A stretch of DNA of 14,188 nucleotides from Alphaproteobacteria bacterium (GTDB lineage: Bacteria > Pseudomonadota > Alphaproteobacteria > Micavibrionales > SZUA-601), in assembly GCA_003250865.1 (NCBI GenBank), contig QKJH01000032.1, forward strand, positions 1 through 14,188, given 5' to 3'. The notes beneath the pieces were generated by a model. That model did no database searches, was not told the origin of the DNA, and saw only the letters and a list, made by a program, of their open reading frames with translations. This document shows, in pieces, positions 6,570-12,684 of this stretch. Positions within the stretch are counted from its first letter, which is position 1; the number at the start of each line of letters is the position of its first letter. The translations under genes and the position numbers were made by a program.

Positions 6570-6597
6570 ACGGTAACACAGATTCGCGATATGTCAA
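6570..6597 (-). promoter_or_regulatory. promoter for the leader peptide and DAHP synthase gene
   Basis: A perfect -35, TTGACA (6592-6597), directly abuts the crcB stop codon. The -10 is TACCGT (6570-6575) after a 16-nt spacer, matching only three of six consensus positions. Transcription would start at or next to the leader ATG at 6563. One copy of the 14-nt repeat fills most of the spacer. Confidence 0.5.
6574..6587 (-). repeat. copy 1 of a 14-nt direct repeat, inside the promoter spacer
   Basis: On the minus strand this reads GCGAATCTGTGTTA and is repeated with two mismatches at 6458-6471. Its position, between the -35 and -10 and touching the -10, would let a bound protein block the polymerase, but no known operator is recognised. 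Confidence 0.35.
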
Positions 6598-6987
6598 TCA
6601 AAAAATTGACCGAACCAGTACCATTCCCGCAGACAGCGCGCCAATCGACAGAATGACCGAGGCCAGAGCATAGGCCGCTGTCACCGTCATATCACCGCGT
6701 TCATAAAGGGTTACAACATCCAGCGAAAATGTAGAAAAGGTGGTAAACGCACCCAAAAAACCGGTGGTCAGCATGATTTGCAGCATACGTCCCGGGTTAA
6801 GCACCACCCCGAAATAGGTCACCATCACCCCCATCAGGAAAGAACCGACAATATTGACAATCAATGTGCCCCACGGAAAGCCCACACCCAATAGTAACAA
6901 GGATAGAGCACCGACACCGTAACGCGCCAATGCCCCGAATGCGCCGCCCAATGCCACGGCCAGTATGGTGGAAAGCTGGATAATCAT
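6598..6987 (-). CDS. crcB: CrcB/FluC fluoride channel
   Basis: Small inner-membrane protein that dimerises to export fluoride. The 129 residues contain four hydrophobic spans. Family motifs are GGAFGALARY (14-23), GTLIVNIVGSF (40-50, with the conserved Asn44) and TTFSTF (82-87, with the phenylalanines that line the pore). The ATG lies 3 nt after the rarA stop, and its AAGGAAA ribosome binding site is made of the last rarA codons, so the two are cotranscribed and probably coupled. No fluoride riboswitch is seen, which fits its downstream position in an operon. The promoter of the DAHP synthase gene starts at its stop codon. Confidence 0.94.
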   Translation of the reverse strand: MIIQLSTILAVALGGAFGALARYGVGALSLLLLGVGFPWGTLIVNIVGSFLMGVMVTYFGVVLNPGRMLQIMLTTGFLGAFTTFSTFSLDVVTLYERGDMTVTAAYALASVILSIGALSAGMVLVRSIF

Positions 6988-6990
6988 ACT

Positions 6991-8304
6991 CTATTTCCTT
7001 TTCGCTCTGCCGGATTTGAAAAAGGCCAGACGCTTGTTAATATCGCGTTCAAAGCCGCGCTGGGGCGGTTTGTACAGTTCGACCCGCTCCAAATCCGGCG
7101 GAAAATAATCCAAGCCGGCAAATCCATCGGGTGTATCATGGTCATAGACATAGCCGTCGGAATAACCAGCCTGTTTCATCATTTTAGTCGGGGCATTAAC
7201 CGCATGCATCGGCGGCATCAGCGAACCGGTTTCACTGGCCAATTGCCGTGCGCGTTTCGATGCCATGTAGACACCATTTGATTTTGGCGCGCTGGCAACA
7301 TAAACCACGGCCTGCGCCAAGGCCAACTCTCCTTCGGGTGAACCAAGACGCTCATACGTTTCGGCGGCAGCTACGGCCTGAAGCGCTGCTTGAGGATCAG
7401 CCATCCCGATATCCTCATAGGCCATGCGAATAACGCGGCGCGCCACAAAGCGAGGATCTTCGCCTCCTTCTATCATGCGATAAAACCAGTACAGCGCCGC
7501 ATCCACGTCACTACCGCGTACCGATTTATGCAAGGCAGAAATCAGATTGTAATGCCCTTCTTGCGCTTTGTCATACAAGGGCGCGCGTTTTTGTACCCGA
7601 TGAGACAACGCCGCAGAATCTAGCTCCGTTTTGGGTTTATCCTGCATAATGGATTCAATCAAGGACAACAAGTAACGTCCGTCACCGTCCGCCATGGCAA
7701 TAAGGGCTTCACGTCCGTCATTGGTTAGGGGCAGCTTCTCCTGATAATAGGTTTCGGTTTTATCCACCAATTCTTCCAATGCGGCATCTTCCAAACGTTT
7801 AAGAATATAAACAGGACAGCGTGAGAGCAAAGCAGCATTGAGTTCAAAGGATGGGTTCTCCGTAGTTGCACCGACAAGGACAATCGTGCCGTCCTCGACA
7901 TGCGGCAGGAACGCATCCTGTTGCGAGCGGTTGAAGCGGTGGATTTCATCCACGAACAGCAACGTGCCTCGCCCTTTTTTCTGGCGCATTTTTGCCGCGT
8001 CACATACTTTACGCAAATCGGCAACACCGGAAAAGATGGCAGAAATCGGTTCGAAATACATATCAGTAAAATCGGCAAGCAAACGCGCGAGCGAAGTTTT
8101 TCCCGTACCCGGCGGCCCCCAGAGTATCATGGAGCCGATATTGCCCGATTGCAACCGGGTACGCAGCGGTGCGCCTTCACCCAATAAATGCTCCTGCCCG
8201 ACAATATCGTCAAGGTGACGCGGGCGCAACCGGTCGGCCAACGGGCGATTTTTCAACGCCTGTTCCAACTGTTCGGTCTCATCCTGGAATAAATCATCAC
8301 TCAT
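6991..8304 (-). CDS. rarA: replication-associated recombination protein RarA (MgsA), AAA+ ATPase
   Basis: Clamp-loader-like AAA+ ATPase that acts at stalled replication forks with single-strand binding protein. It has 437 residues. Walker A is GPPGTGKT (63-70), Walker B LFVDEI (116-121) followed by HRFNRSQQDAFLP, sensor 1 TTEN (147-150), and SRC (161-163) contains the likely arginine finger. The C-terminal half has the family-specific RGSDVDAALYW, MIEGGEDP and AYEDIGMADP segments. The start is ATG and no strong Shine-Dalgarno is seen. It follows the protease gene by 41 nt without a terminator and overlaps in expression signals with crcB, giving a probable protease-rarA-crcB transcript. Confidence 0.96.
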   Translation of the reverse strand: MSDDLFQDETEQLEQALKNRPLADRLRPRHLDDIVGQEHLLGEGAPLRTRLQSGNIGSMILWGPPGTGKTSLARLLADFTDMYFEPISAIFSGVADLRKVCDAAKMRQKKGRGTLLFVDEIHRFNRSQQDAFLPHVEDGTIVLVGATTENPSFELNAALLSRCPVYILKRLEDAALEELVDKTETYYQEKLPLTNDGREALIAMADGDGRYLLSLIESIMQDKPKTELDSAALSHRVQKRAPLYDKAQEGHYNLISALHKSVRGSDVDAALYWFYRMIEGGEDPRFVARRVIRMAYEDIGMADPQAALQAVAAAETYERLGSPEGELALAQAVVYVASAPKSNGVYMASKRARQLASETGSLMPPMHAVNAPTKMMKQAGYSDGYVYDHDTPDGFAGLDYFPPDLERVELYKPPQRGFERDINKRLAFFKSGRAKRK

Positions 8305-8345
8305 GGAGTTTATTGTATCCGTATGCCATGCAACTTACCAGACCT

Positions 8346-9770
8346 TTAGCCGCCAATCATAGTAGAAATCATCTGATTGCCGCGCTTGAGTTGAACACGC
8401 CAGCTGCCGCGACCATCATTTTCAGTTAGTACCTTTTTGACATCCTCAACCGAAGTCACATAGCTGCCGTTAATCGAATGAAGCACATCACCCACAGCCA
8501 TCCCCATACGGTTAGCCACCGAACGCCTATCGATTTTCTCAATCACCACGCCCGCTTCAGGCAAGTCAATACCCATCTCTTCGATGACGGCCGGTGAAAT
8601 ATTGACCACTGTCACGCCCGAGAGTGGGTTATTGCCACCCAACAGCGCTTCCTCACGCGGCGGGTTTTCCGGCGGCAATTCACCCGTGAACCATGTCTCA
8701 ATCGTGCGGCCATCACGTAAATAGCGGATATTGGCCTTTTCGCCCAGACCAACGGTTGCGATATAATAAGCCAGTGCGTATTCATCAAAAATTGATTGGC
8801 CGTTAACCGACAGTATGACATCTCCTGTTTTCAATCCCGATTTTTCTGCCGGGGATTTGGCCGTTACTGTGCGCACCAATGCACCCGATGGAATCTTAAT
8901 TCCCATTGTTTCGGCAATATCGGCCGTTAGGCTTTGGGTAACTGCTCCGAACCATGGGCGTTGCGGCTTACCGTCATTCTGGGCAGCCACTATTGCCGTA
9001 CGAACAAGATTCGAAGGAATGGCAAAACCGATACCCACAAAACTGCCGTTCTGTGAGTAAATCGAGGCATTTACACCTATCAATTCACCCTTCATATTGA
9101 GCAATGCCCCGCCCGAATTACCCGGATTGATGGCGGCATCCGTTTGAATGAAATAGGACATATCCCCGCGCCCATTATCCACCGTGCGCGCTGTGGCCGA
9201 GATAATGCCGCTGGTAACCGTCTGTCCCACTCCGAACGGATTGCCGATGGCCAGAACCAGATCGCCAACCTCTATCATCGAAGAATTACCCAGCGGCACG
9301 AAGGGGAGCTTTTCATCTCCCGCATCGATTTTCAACACCGCCAAATCGGCACGGTTATCCACATAAAGCGTTTCGGCCTTATACTCCCGCCTGTCGGAAA
9401 GCACCACCATGATGTCGATGGAATCAGCTGCCACATGGGCGTTGGTGATTATCATGCCGTCATCGCTGATAATCACACCCGAACCGAGCGAGTTTTGCAC
9501 GCGCGGCGCTAAAGTGCCAAAGGCACGGTTACCAAAAAAACCGGAAAAGAAATCATCCGAGAAAAAGGGGTTAAGCCGCTGCTGCACAACTTGCTGGGCA
9601 TAGATATTGACCACCGCCGGTTTGGCCTTTTTAACCAATGGAGCAAAGGATAAATCAATCTGTTGTTTGCCGGACGGCACCATCTTCATCGTATCGGCAA
9701 TCGTTGTCTGCGCAAAGGCGACAAACGGAAAGAACAGCATGATTATCACAAACAAACCCAAGCGTTTCAT
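8346..9770 (-). CDS. DegP/DegQ-type periplasmic serine protease (Do family, S1C)
   Basis: Envelope protease and chaperone that degrades or holds misfolded exported proteins. The 474-residue product begins with a signal peptide (Lys-Arg, hydrophobic 4-17, likely cleaved after AFA at residue 20). The trypsin-like domain has the triad His112 (TNAHVA), Asp142 (ADLAVL) and Ser219 (GNSGGAL). A flexible LA-type loop rich in Phe (about 66-85) matches DegP-like proteins. Two PDZ domains follow, about 275-360 and 380-470. GAGGTG about 7 nt before the ATG supports the start. It has its own promoter, placed after the rplQ terminator. DegP, DegQ and the alphaproteobacterial DegP1 cannot be told apart by eye, so no symbol is given. 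Confidence 0.95.
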   Translation of the reverse strand: MKRLGLFVIIMLFFPFVAFAQTTIADTMKMVPSGKQQIDLSFAPLVKKAKPAVVNIYAQQVVQQRLNPFFSDDFFSGFFGNRAFGTLAPRVQNSLGSGVIISDDGMIITNAHVAADSIDIMVVLSDRREYKAETLYVDNRADLAVLKIDAGDEKLPFVPLGNSSMIEVGDLVLAIGNPFGVGQTVTSGIISATARTVDNGRGDMSYFIQTDAAINPGNSGGALLNMKGELIGVNASIYSQNGSFVGIGFAIPSNLVRTAIVAAQNDGKPQRPWFGAVTQSLTADIAETMGIKIPSGALVRTVTAKSPAEKSGLKTGDVILSVNGQSIFDEYALAYYIATVGLGEKANIRYLRDGRTIETWFTGELPPENPPREEALLGGNNPLSGVTVVNISPAVIEEMGIDLPEAGVVIEKIDRRSVANRMGMAVGDVLHSINGSYVTSVEDVKKVLTENDGRGSWRVQLKRGNQMISTMIGG

Positions 9771-9798
9771 GACAACACCTCATTTTTTAATGGAAAGA

Positions 9799-9826
9799 AT
9801 TATACCGGTATTGTTATAGAACAAAA
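9799..9826 (-). promoter_or_regulatory. promoter of the DegP-type protease gene
   Basis: A perfect -10, TATAAT (9799-9804), lies 28 nt before the ATG. The best -35 at a 16-nt spacing is TTTTGT (9821-9826), which is poor. It lies between the rplQ terminator and the protease gene, where an independent promoter is needed. The weak -35 suggests help from an activator, or that the true determinant differs from sigma-70 consensus. No extracytoplasmic sigma motif was recognised. Confidence 0.5.
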
Positions 9827-9847
9827 CCGTCCGTTATCCAAGACATG

Positions 9848-9874
9848 AAAAAAGCCTCTGTAATACAGAGGCTT
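9848..9874 (-). terminator. intrinsic terminator after rplQ
   Basis: On the minus strand AAGCCTCTGT (9865-9874) pairs with ACAGAGGCTT (9852-9861) around a 3-nt loop, a perfect 10-bp stem, and then runs into T (9848-9853). It lies about 28 nt after the rplQ stop and closes the ribosomal protein operon. Confidence 0.93.
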
Positions 9875-9902
9875 CTTTTAACTTCAAATAAAAGAAAAAG
9901 AC

Positions 9903-10466
9903 TTACTTATCTTCTTTTTTCTCAGCCGGTGCTTTTTTAGCCGCCGGTTTTTTGGTTTCTTTTTTCTCTTCTTTTACAGCAGCGGCTTTAGTTTCTTTTT
10001 TAGCCGGTGCTTTTTCTTTCTTTTCTTCCTTAGCAACCGGAGCTTCGGCTGTCAAAGGCAAATCATCGGATACTTCTACCGGACCGCTGTCTTGACCTTT
10101 TGCGGTAACATCACGGTCAACCAATTCAATAACAGCCATCGGAGCAGCATCACCATAACGGAAGCCTGCTTTCAGAACGCGGGTGTAACCACCATTACGA
10201 TCTTTGTAACGTTCAGCCAATACTTCGAGAACTTTCTTGGCGTATGTTTCATCGCGCATTTCAGCAATCAGTTTACGGTAGTTGGACAGACCGCCTTTTT
10301 TACCAAGGGTAATCAGTTTATCAACAACGCGGCGCAGGGCTTTTGCCTTGGGCAAGGTTGTAACGATTTGTTCGTGTTTAATCAGAGCAACGGACATATT
10401 GGCAAACATAGCTTTGCGGTGCGATGCCGTGCGGTTCAATTTCAATTTTTTCATGCCATGACGCAT
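9903..10466 (-). CDS. rplQ: 50S ribosomal protein L17 with long charged tail
   Basis: Large-subunit ribosomal protein. Residues 1-120 hold the L17 fold, beginning MRHGMKKLKLNRTASHRK, with TTLPKAKALR and the final GDAAPMAVIELVD. E. coli L17 has 127 residues; this one has 187. Residues from about 122, and especially 141-187, form a low-complexity tail of Lys, Ala, Glu and Pro that is probably disordered. The frame is open 22 codons further upstream to a TTG, but AAGGAG 9 nt before the ATG at 10466 and the family N-terminus fix the start. It is separated from rpoA by 165 nt containing a terminator-like hairpin and is followed by a strong terminator. Confidence 0.95.
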   Translation of the reverse strand: MRHGMKKLKLNRTASHRKAMFANMSVALIKHEQIVTTLPKAKALRRVVDKLITLGKKGGLSNYRKLIAEMRDETYAKKVLEVLAERYKDRNGGYTRVLKAGFRYGDAAPMAVIELVDRDVTAKGQDSGPVEVSDDLPLTAEAPVAKEEKKEKAPAKKETKAAAVKEEKKETKKPAAKKAPAEKKEDK

Positions 10467-10577
10467 TTTCTTTTTCTCCTTGCCGTTTTTGCGGCGGTTG
10501 TATCCTCGCGGTTTGCGAAGAAAATAATACAAGCTTGCTTCCCACGCACGCCCCCGTCACTTACGGGTTTATCATGT

Positions 10578-10607
10578 AAAAACAAGGGCAAGCCCAACCG
10601 GGCTTGC
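10578..10607 (-). terminator. terminator-like hairpin between rpoA and rplQ
   Basis: On the minus strand GCAAGCCC (10600-10607) pairs with GGGCTTGC (10588-10595) around a GGTT loop, a perfect 8-bp GC-rich stem. It is followed by CCTTG and five T (10578-10582). The T run starts 5 nt after the stem, so termination may be partial, acting as an attenuator or an mRNA-stabilising element. A second small hairpin, CCCGT/ACGGG, lies at 10553-10567. Confidence 0.65.
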
Positions 10608-10631
10608 GCTTTGGTTTATGAATTCCGTTTC

Positions 10632-11651
10632 TTAGAACGGCTCTTCAATTCTTTTAGCCAGCTCTTCGATGTTTTCTGGCGGCCATTCCGGCACCATCAT
10701 ACCCAAAGACAGTCCCATATTAGCCAAAACTTCCTTAATTTCGTTCAGGGATTTACGGCCAAAGTTCGGGGTGCGCAACATATCGGATTCGGTTTTTTGT
10801 ACCAAATCGCCAATGTAAACGATGTTATCGTTTTTAAGACAGTTAGCCGAACGGACGGACAGTTCAAGTTCTTCAACCTTTTTAAGCAGGTTTTTGTTGA
10901 ACGGCAGCTCGTCTTCTTTTTCTTCTTCGGTTTTAATTTCCGGTTCCAAGAAATTGATGAAGACAGACAATTGATCTTGAAGAATGCGGGCAGCAAAAGC
11001 CACAGCATCTTCCGGAGAAATCGTACCGTTTGTTTCAACATCCAACGTCAGCTTGTCATAGTCGGTGATTTGACCAACACGGGTGTTTTCCACTGCATAG
11101 GATACTTTGCGAACCGGTGAAAAGATGCTGTCAACCGGAATCATACCAATCGGCGAATCTTCGCTGCGGTTCATGACAGCAGGACGGTAACCTTTGCCTG
11201 TTTCAACCGTAAATTCGATTTTCAACGAAGCATCTTTATCCAGGTTACACAGAACCAAATCTTTGTTCACGATTTCAACATCACCGGGACATTCAATCAT
11301 GCCGGCGGTTACTTCGGCCGGACCTTGAACATTCAATGTCATGTGGCGTTTTTCGGAGCTTTCGCAAACCAGAGCCATTTGTTTGATGTTCAAAATAATG
11401 TCGGTTACGTCTTCGCGAACACCCGGGATAGCGGTAAATTCATGGACGATACCTTCGATTTTAATGCTGGTAACGGCAGCACCTTGAAGTGACGACAACA
11501 GCACGCGGCGCAATGCGTTGCCTAGGGTCATACCGTAACCACGTTCCAACGGTTCTGCAACAATCGTGCTAACGCTACGCGGGGTTTTGGATGATTCTTT
11601 TACATCAAGTTTGCTGGGCTTAATCAGTTCTTGCCAATTTTTCTGTATCAA
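10632..11651 (-). CDS. rpoA: DNA-directed RNA polymerase alpha subunit
   Basis: Alpha subunit that dimerises to start RNA polymerase assembly and contacts upstream promoter DNA and activators. It has 339 residues: N-terminal assembly domain to about 235, with ERGYGMTLGNALRRVLLSS at 36-54; an acidic linker (EEEKEDE, about 242-248); and the C-terminal domain, with VRSANCL around Arg267, equivalent to the DNA-contacting Arg265 of E. coli. The start is TTG at 11651. The product then begins MIQKNWQELIKP, as in other alphaproteobacteria. An in-frame TGA lies two codons upstream, so no earlier start exists, and the next in-frame ATG is codon 41. Purine-rich GAGAGAG lies upstream as a weak ribosome binding site. 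A TTG start may limit translation of this subunit. Confidence 0.97.
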   Translation of the reverse strand: MIQKNWQELIKPSKLDVKESSKTPRSVSTIVAEPLERGYGMTLGNALRRVLLSSLQGAAVTSIKIEGIVHEFTAIPGVREDVTDIILNIKQMALVCESSEKRHMTLNVQGPAEVTAGMIECPGDVEIVNKDLVLCNLDKDASLKIEFTVETGKGYRPAVMNRSEDSPIGMIPVDSIFSPVRKVSYAVENTRVGQITDYDKLTLDVETNGTISPEDAVAFAARILQDQLSVFINFLEPEIKTEEEKEDELPFNKNLLKKVEELELSVRSANCLKNDNIVYIGDLVQKTESDMLRTPNFGRKSLNEIKEVLANMGLSLGMMVPEWPPENIEELAKRIEEPF

Positions 11652-11685
11652 GGGTCACTCTCTCATTATTAGTGGTGATACGACA

Positions 11686-11708
11686 GGGTCAGTCACAATA
11701 ACCGACCC
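11686..11708 (-). promoter_or_regulatory. intercistronic hairpin between rpsK and rpoA
   Basis: On the minus strand GGGTCGGT (11701-11708) pairs with ACTGACCC (11686-11693) around a 7-nt loop: eight pairs including one G-T. No T run follows, so it is unlikely to be a terminator. It lies in the 70-nt rpsK-rpoA gap and may protect or process the mRNA, or influence the weak TTG start of rpoA. Confidence 0.45.
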
Positions 11709-11721
11709 CACACAAAAGTTC

Positions 11722-12111
11722 TTACACGCGGCGGCGTTTCTTAGGACGGCAACCGTTGTGAGGAATAGGCGTAATATCGGTAATCGAATTAATCGTAAAC
11801 CCGCAAGCATGCAGACCACGCAATGCCGATTCACGTCCCGAACCCGGACCTTTTACTTCAACATCCAATGTTTTCATACCGTGTTCCATAGCAGCGCGTC
11901 CGGCAATGTCAGCGGCAACCTGAGCAGCATAAGGCGTCGATTTACGCGAGCCTTTGAAACCGTTGGCACCGGCAGACGACCAGGAAATCGCATTACCTTG
12001 GGCATCCGAAATGGTAATCATTGTATTATTAAAAGTAGAGTTGATATGAGCAACACCGGCGGTGATGTTCTTTTTAACTTTTTTCTTTGTACGTAATTGT
12101 TGTTTTGCCAT
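11722..12111 (-). CDS. rpsK: 30S ribosomal protein S11
   Basis: Small-subunit platform protein that binds 16S rRNA near the E site. The 129-residue product matches the family length. Landmarks are AHINSTFNNTMITISD (21-36), GFKGSRKSTPYAAQ, VKGPGSGRESALRGL and the basic end CRPKKRRRV. The ATG is preceded by AAGGGG at a good distance. It lies 15 nt after rpsM in the rpsM-rpsK-rpoA transcript. Nothing unusual is seen. Confidence 0.98.
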   Translation of the reverse strand: MAKQQLRTKKKVKKNITAGVAHINSTFNNTMITISDAQGNAISWSSAGANGFKGSRKSTPYAAQVAADIAGRAAMEHGMKTLDVEVKGPGSGRESALRGLHACGFTINSITDITPIPHNGCRPKKRRRV

Positions 12112-12126
12112 AGTGTTTACCCCTTA

Positions 12127-12495
12127 TTATTTCTTCTTACCAGCAATGGCGACAGCCGGACCTTTGCGCGTGCGAGCGTTTGTTTTAGTACGCTGACCAC
12201 GAACAGGCAAACCTTTACGATGGCGCAAGCCAACGTAACAAGCAATATCCATTTTACGTTTGATATTACGCGAGATTTCCGAGCGTTTTTCACCTTCTAC
12301 AAGGTAAGACGCATCAATCATTTCGCGTACTTTGGACAGTTCTTCCTCGGTCATGTCCGCAACGCGGCGTTCAGCCGGGATACCACATTCTTTACAAATG
12401 TGCTTTGCAGAAGTTGTTCCGATTCCGAAAATATATGTAAGGCCGATCTCGACCCGTTTTTTTGTAGGTATGTTAACGCCAGCAATACGTGCCAC
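12127..12495 (-). CDS. rpsM: 30S ribosomal protein S13
   Basis: Small-subunit head protein that contacts the P-site tRNA and the large subunit. The 122 residues begin MARIAGVNIPTKKRVEIGLTYIFGIG and end with the basic RGQRTKTNARTRKGP segment and KKK. The start codon is GTG (12495), with GGAG 8 nt upstream; no in-frame ATG fits the family. Two stop codons stand in tandem (TAATAA). It is the first gene after the promoter at 12624-12651 and the 120-nt structured leader. A rare start codon and leader hairpins are both consistent with translational autoregulation, which is inferred. Confidence 0.97.
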   Translation of the reverse strand: MARIAGVNIPTKKRVEIGLTYIFGIGTTSAKHICKECGIPAERRVADMTEEELSKVREMIDASYLVEGEKRSEISRNIKRKMDIACYVGLRHRKGLPVRGQRTKTNARTRKGPAVAIAGKKK

Positions 12496-12527
12496 GTCTA
12501 TTCTCCATTCATTCTAGTTACCAGGGC

Positions 12528-12553
12528 GGATATTCATTATCGCTGGAATATCC
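12528..12553 (-). promoter_or_regulatory. rpsM leader hairpin, proximal
   Basis: GGATATTC (12546-12553 on the minus strand) pairs with GAATATCC (12528-12535), a perfect 8-bp stem with a 10-nt loop, ending 32 nt before the rpsM start codon. No T run follows. It is a candidate binding site for a ribosomal protein that represses the operon. Confidence 0.5.
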
Positions 12554-12570
12554 TATGTTTATTATGAGTT

Positions 12571-12595
12571 GATTCGCCTGTAAAACATACGAATC
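12571..12595 (-). promoter_or_regulatory. rpsM leader hairpin, distal
   Basis: GATTCG (12590-12595 on the minus strand) pairs with CGAATC (12571-12576) around a 13-nt loop in which TGT and ACA could add three pairs. It lies in the same leader as the proximal hairpin, 17 nt from it. Confidence 0.4.
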
Positions 12596-12623
12596 CATGC
12601 CCTTTTACGGACAAGTAGGGTGC

Positions 12624-12651
12624 ATTATATGAATAAAGCACCCCAAGTCAA
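12624..12651 (-). promoter_or_regulatory. promoter of the rpsM-rpsK-rpoA operon
   Basis: TTGACT (12646-12651) and a perfect TATAAT (12624-12629) are 16 nt apart on the minus strand, the best sigma-70 match in the window. Transcription would start near 12617, giving a leader of about 120 nt. It lets these genes be expressed apart from the secY-adk part of the ribosomal protein cluster. Only a weak AT-rich hairpin is seen between adk and this promoter, so readthrough from adk is also likely. Confidence 0.75.
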
Positions 12652-12684
12652 TAAAAAGAATCAAAAAAATCAGGATTTCTTTAA

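Noticed and set aside
6988..8345. Fluoride riboswitch controlling crcB
   Set aside because: crcB starts 3 nt after rarA and no fluoride aptamer is visible in the 41-nt spacer before rarA.
10467..10532. 22-codon N-terminal extension of L17 starting at TTG
   Set aside because: L17 proteins begin at the MRH sequence, and an AAGGAG site is placed correctly for the ATG at 10466.
10092..11120. 342-codon plus-strand open frame over rplQ and rpoA
   Set aside because: It is the complement of two certain genes. Its Phe- and Gln-rich translation is what the reverse of Lys/Glu-rich coding gives.
12516..12599. 26-codon ORF (from ATG at 12597-12599) in the rpsM leader
   Set aside because: It has no regulatory codon bias, its AAGGG is too close to the ATG, and it covers both hairpins; chance is the simpler explanation.
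12652..12684. Terminator after adk
   Set aside because: Only an AT-rich, bulged stem can be drawn next to the T runs, too weak to call with confidence.
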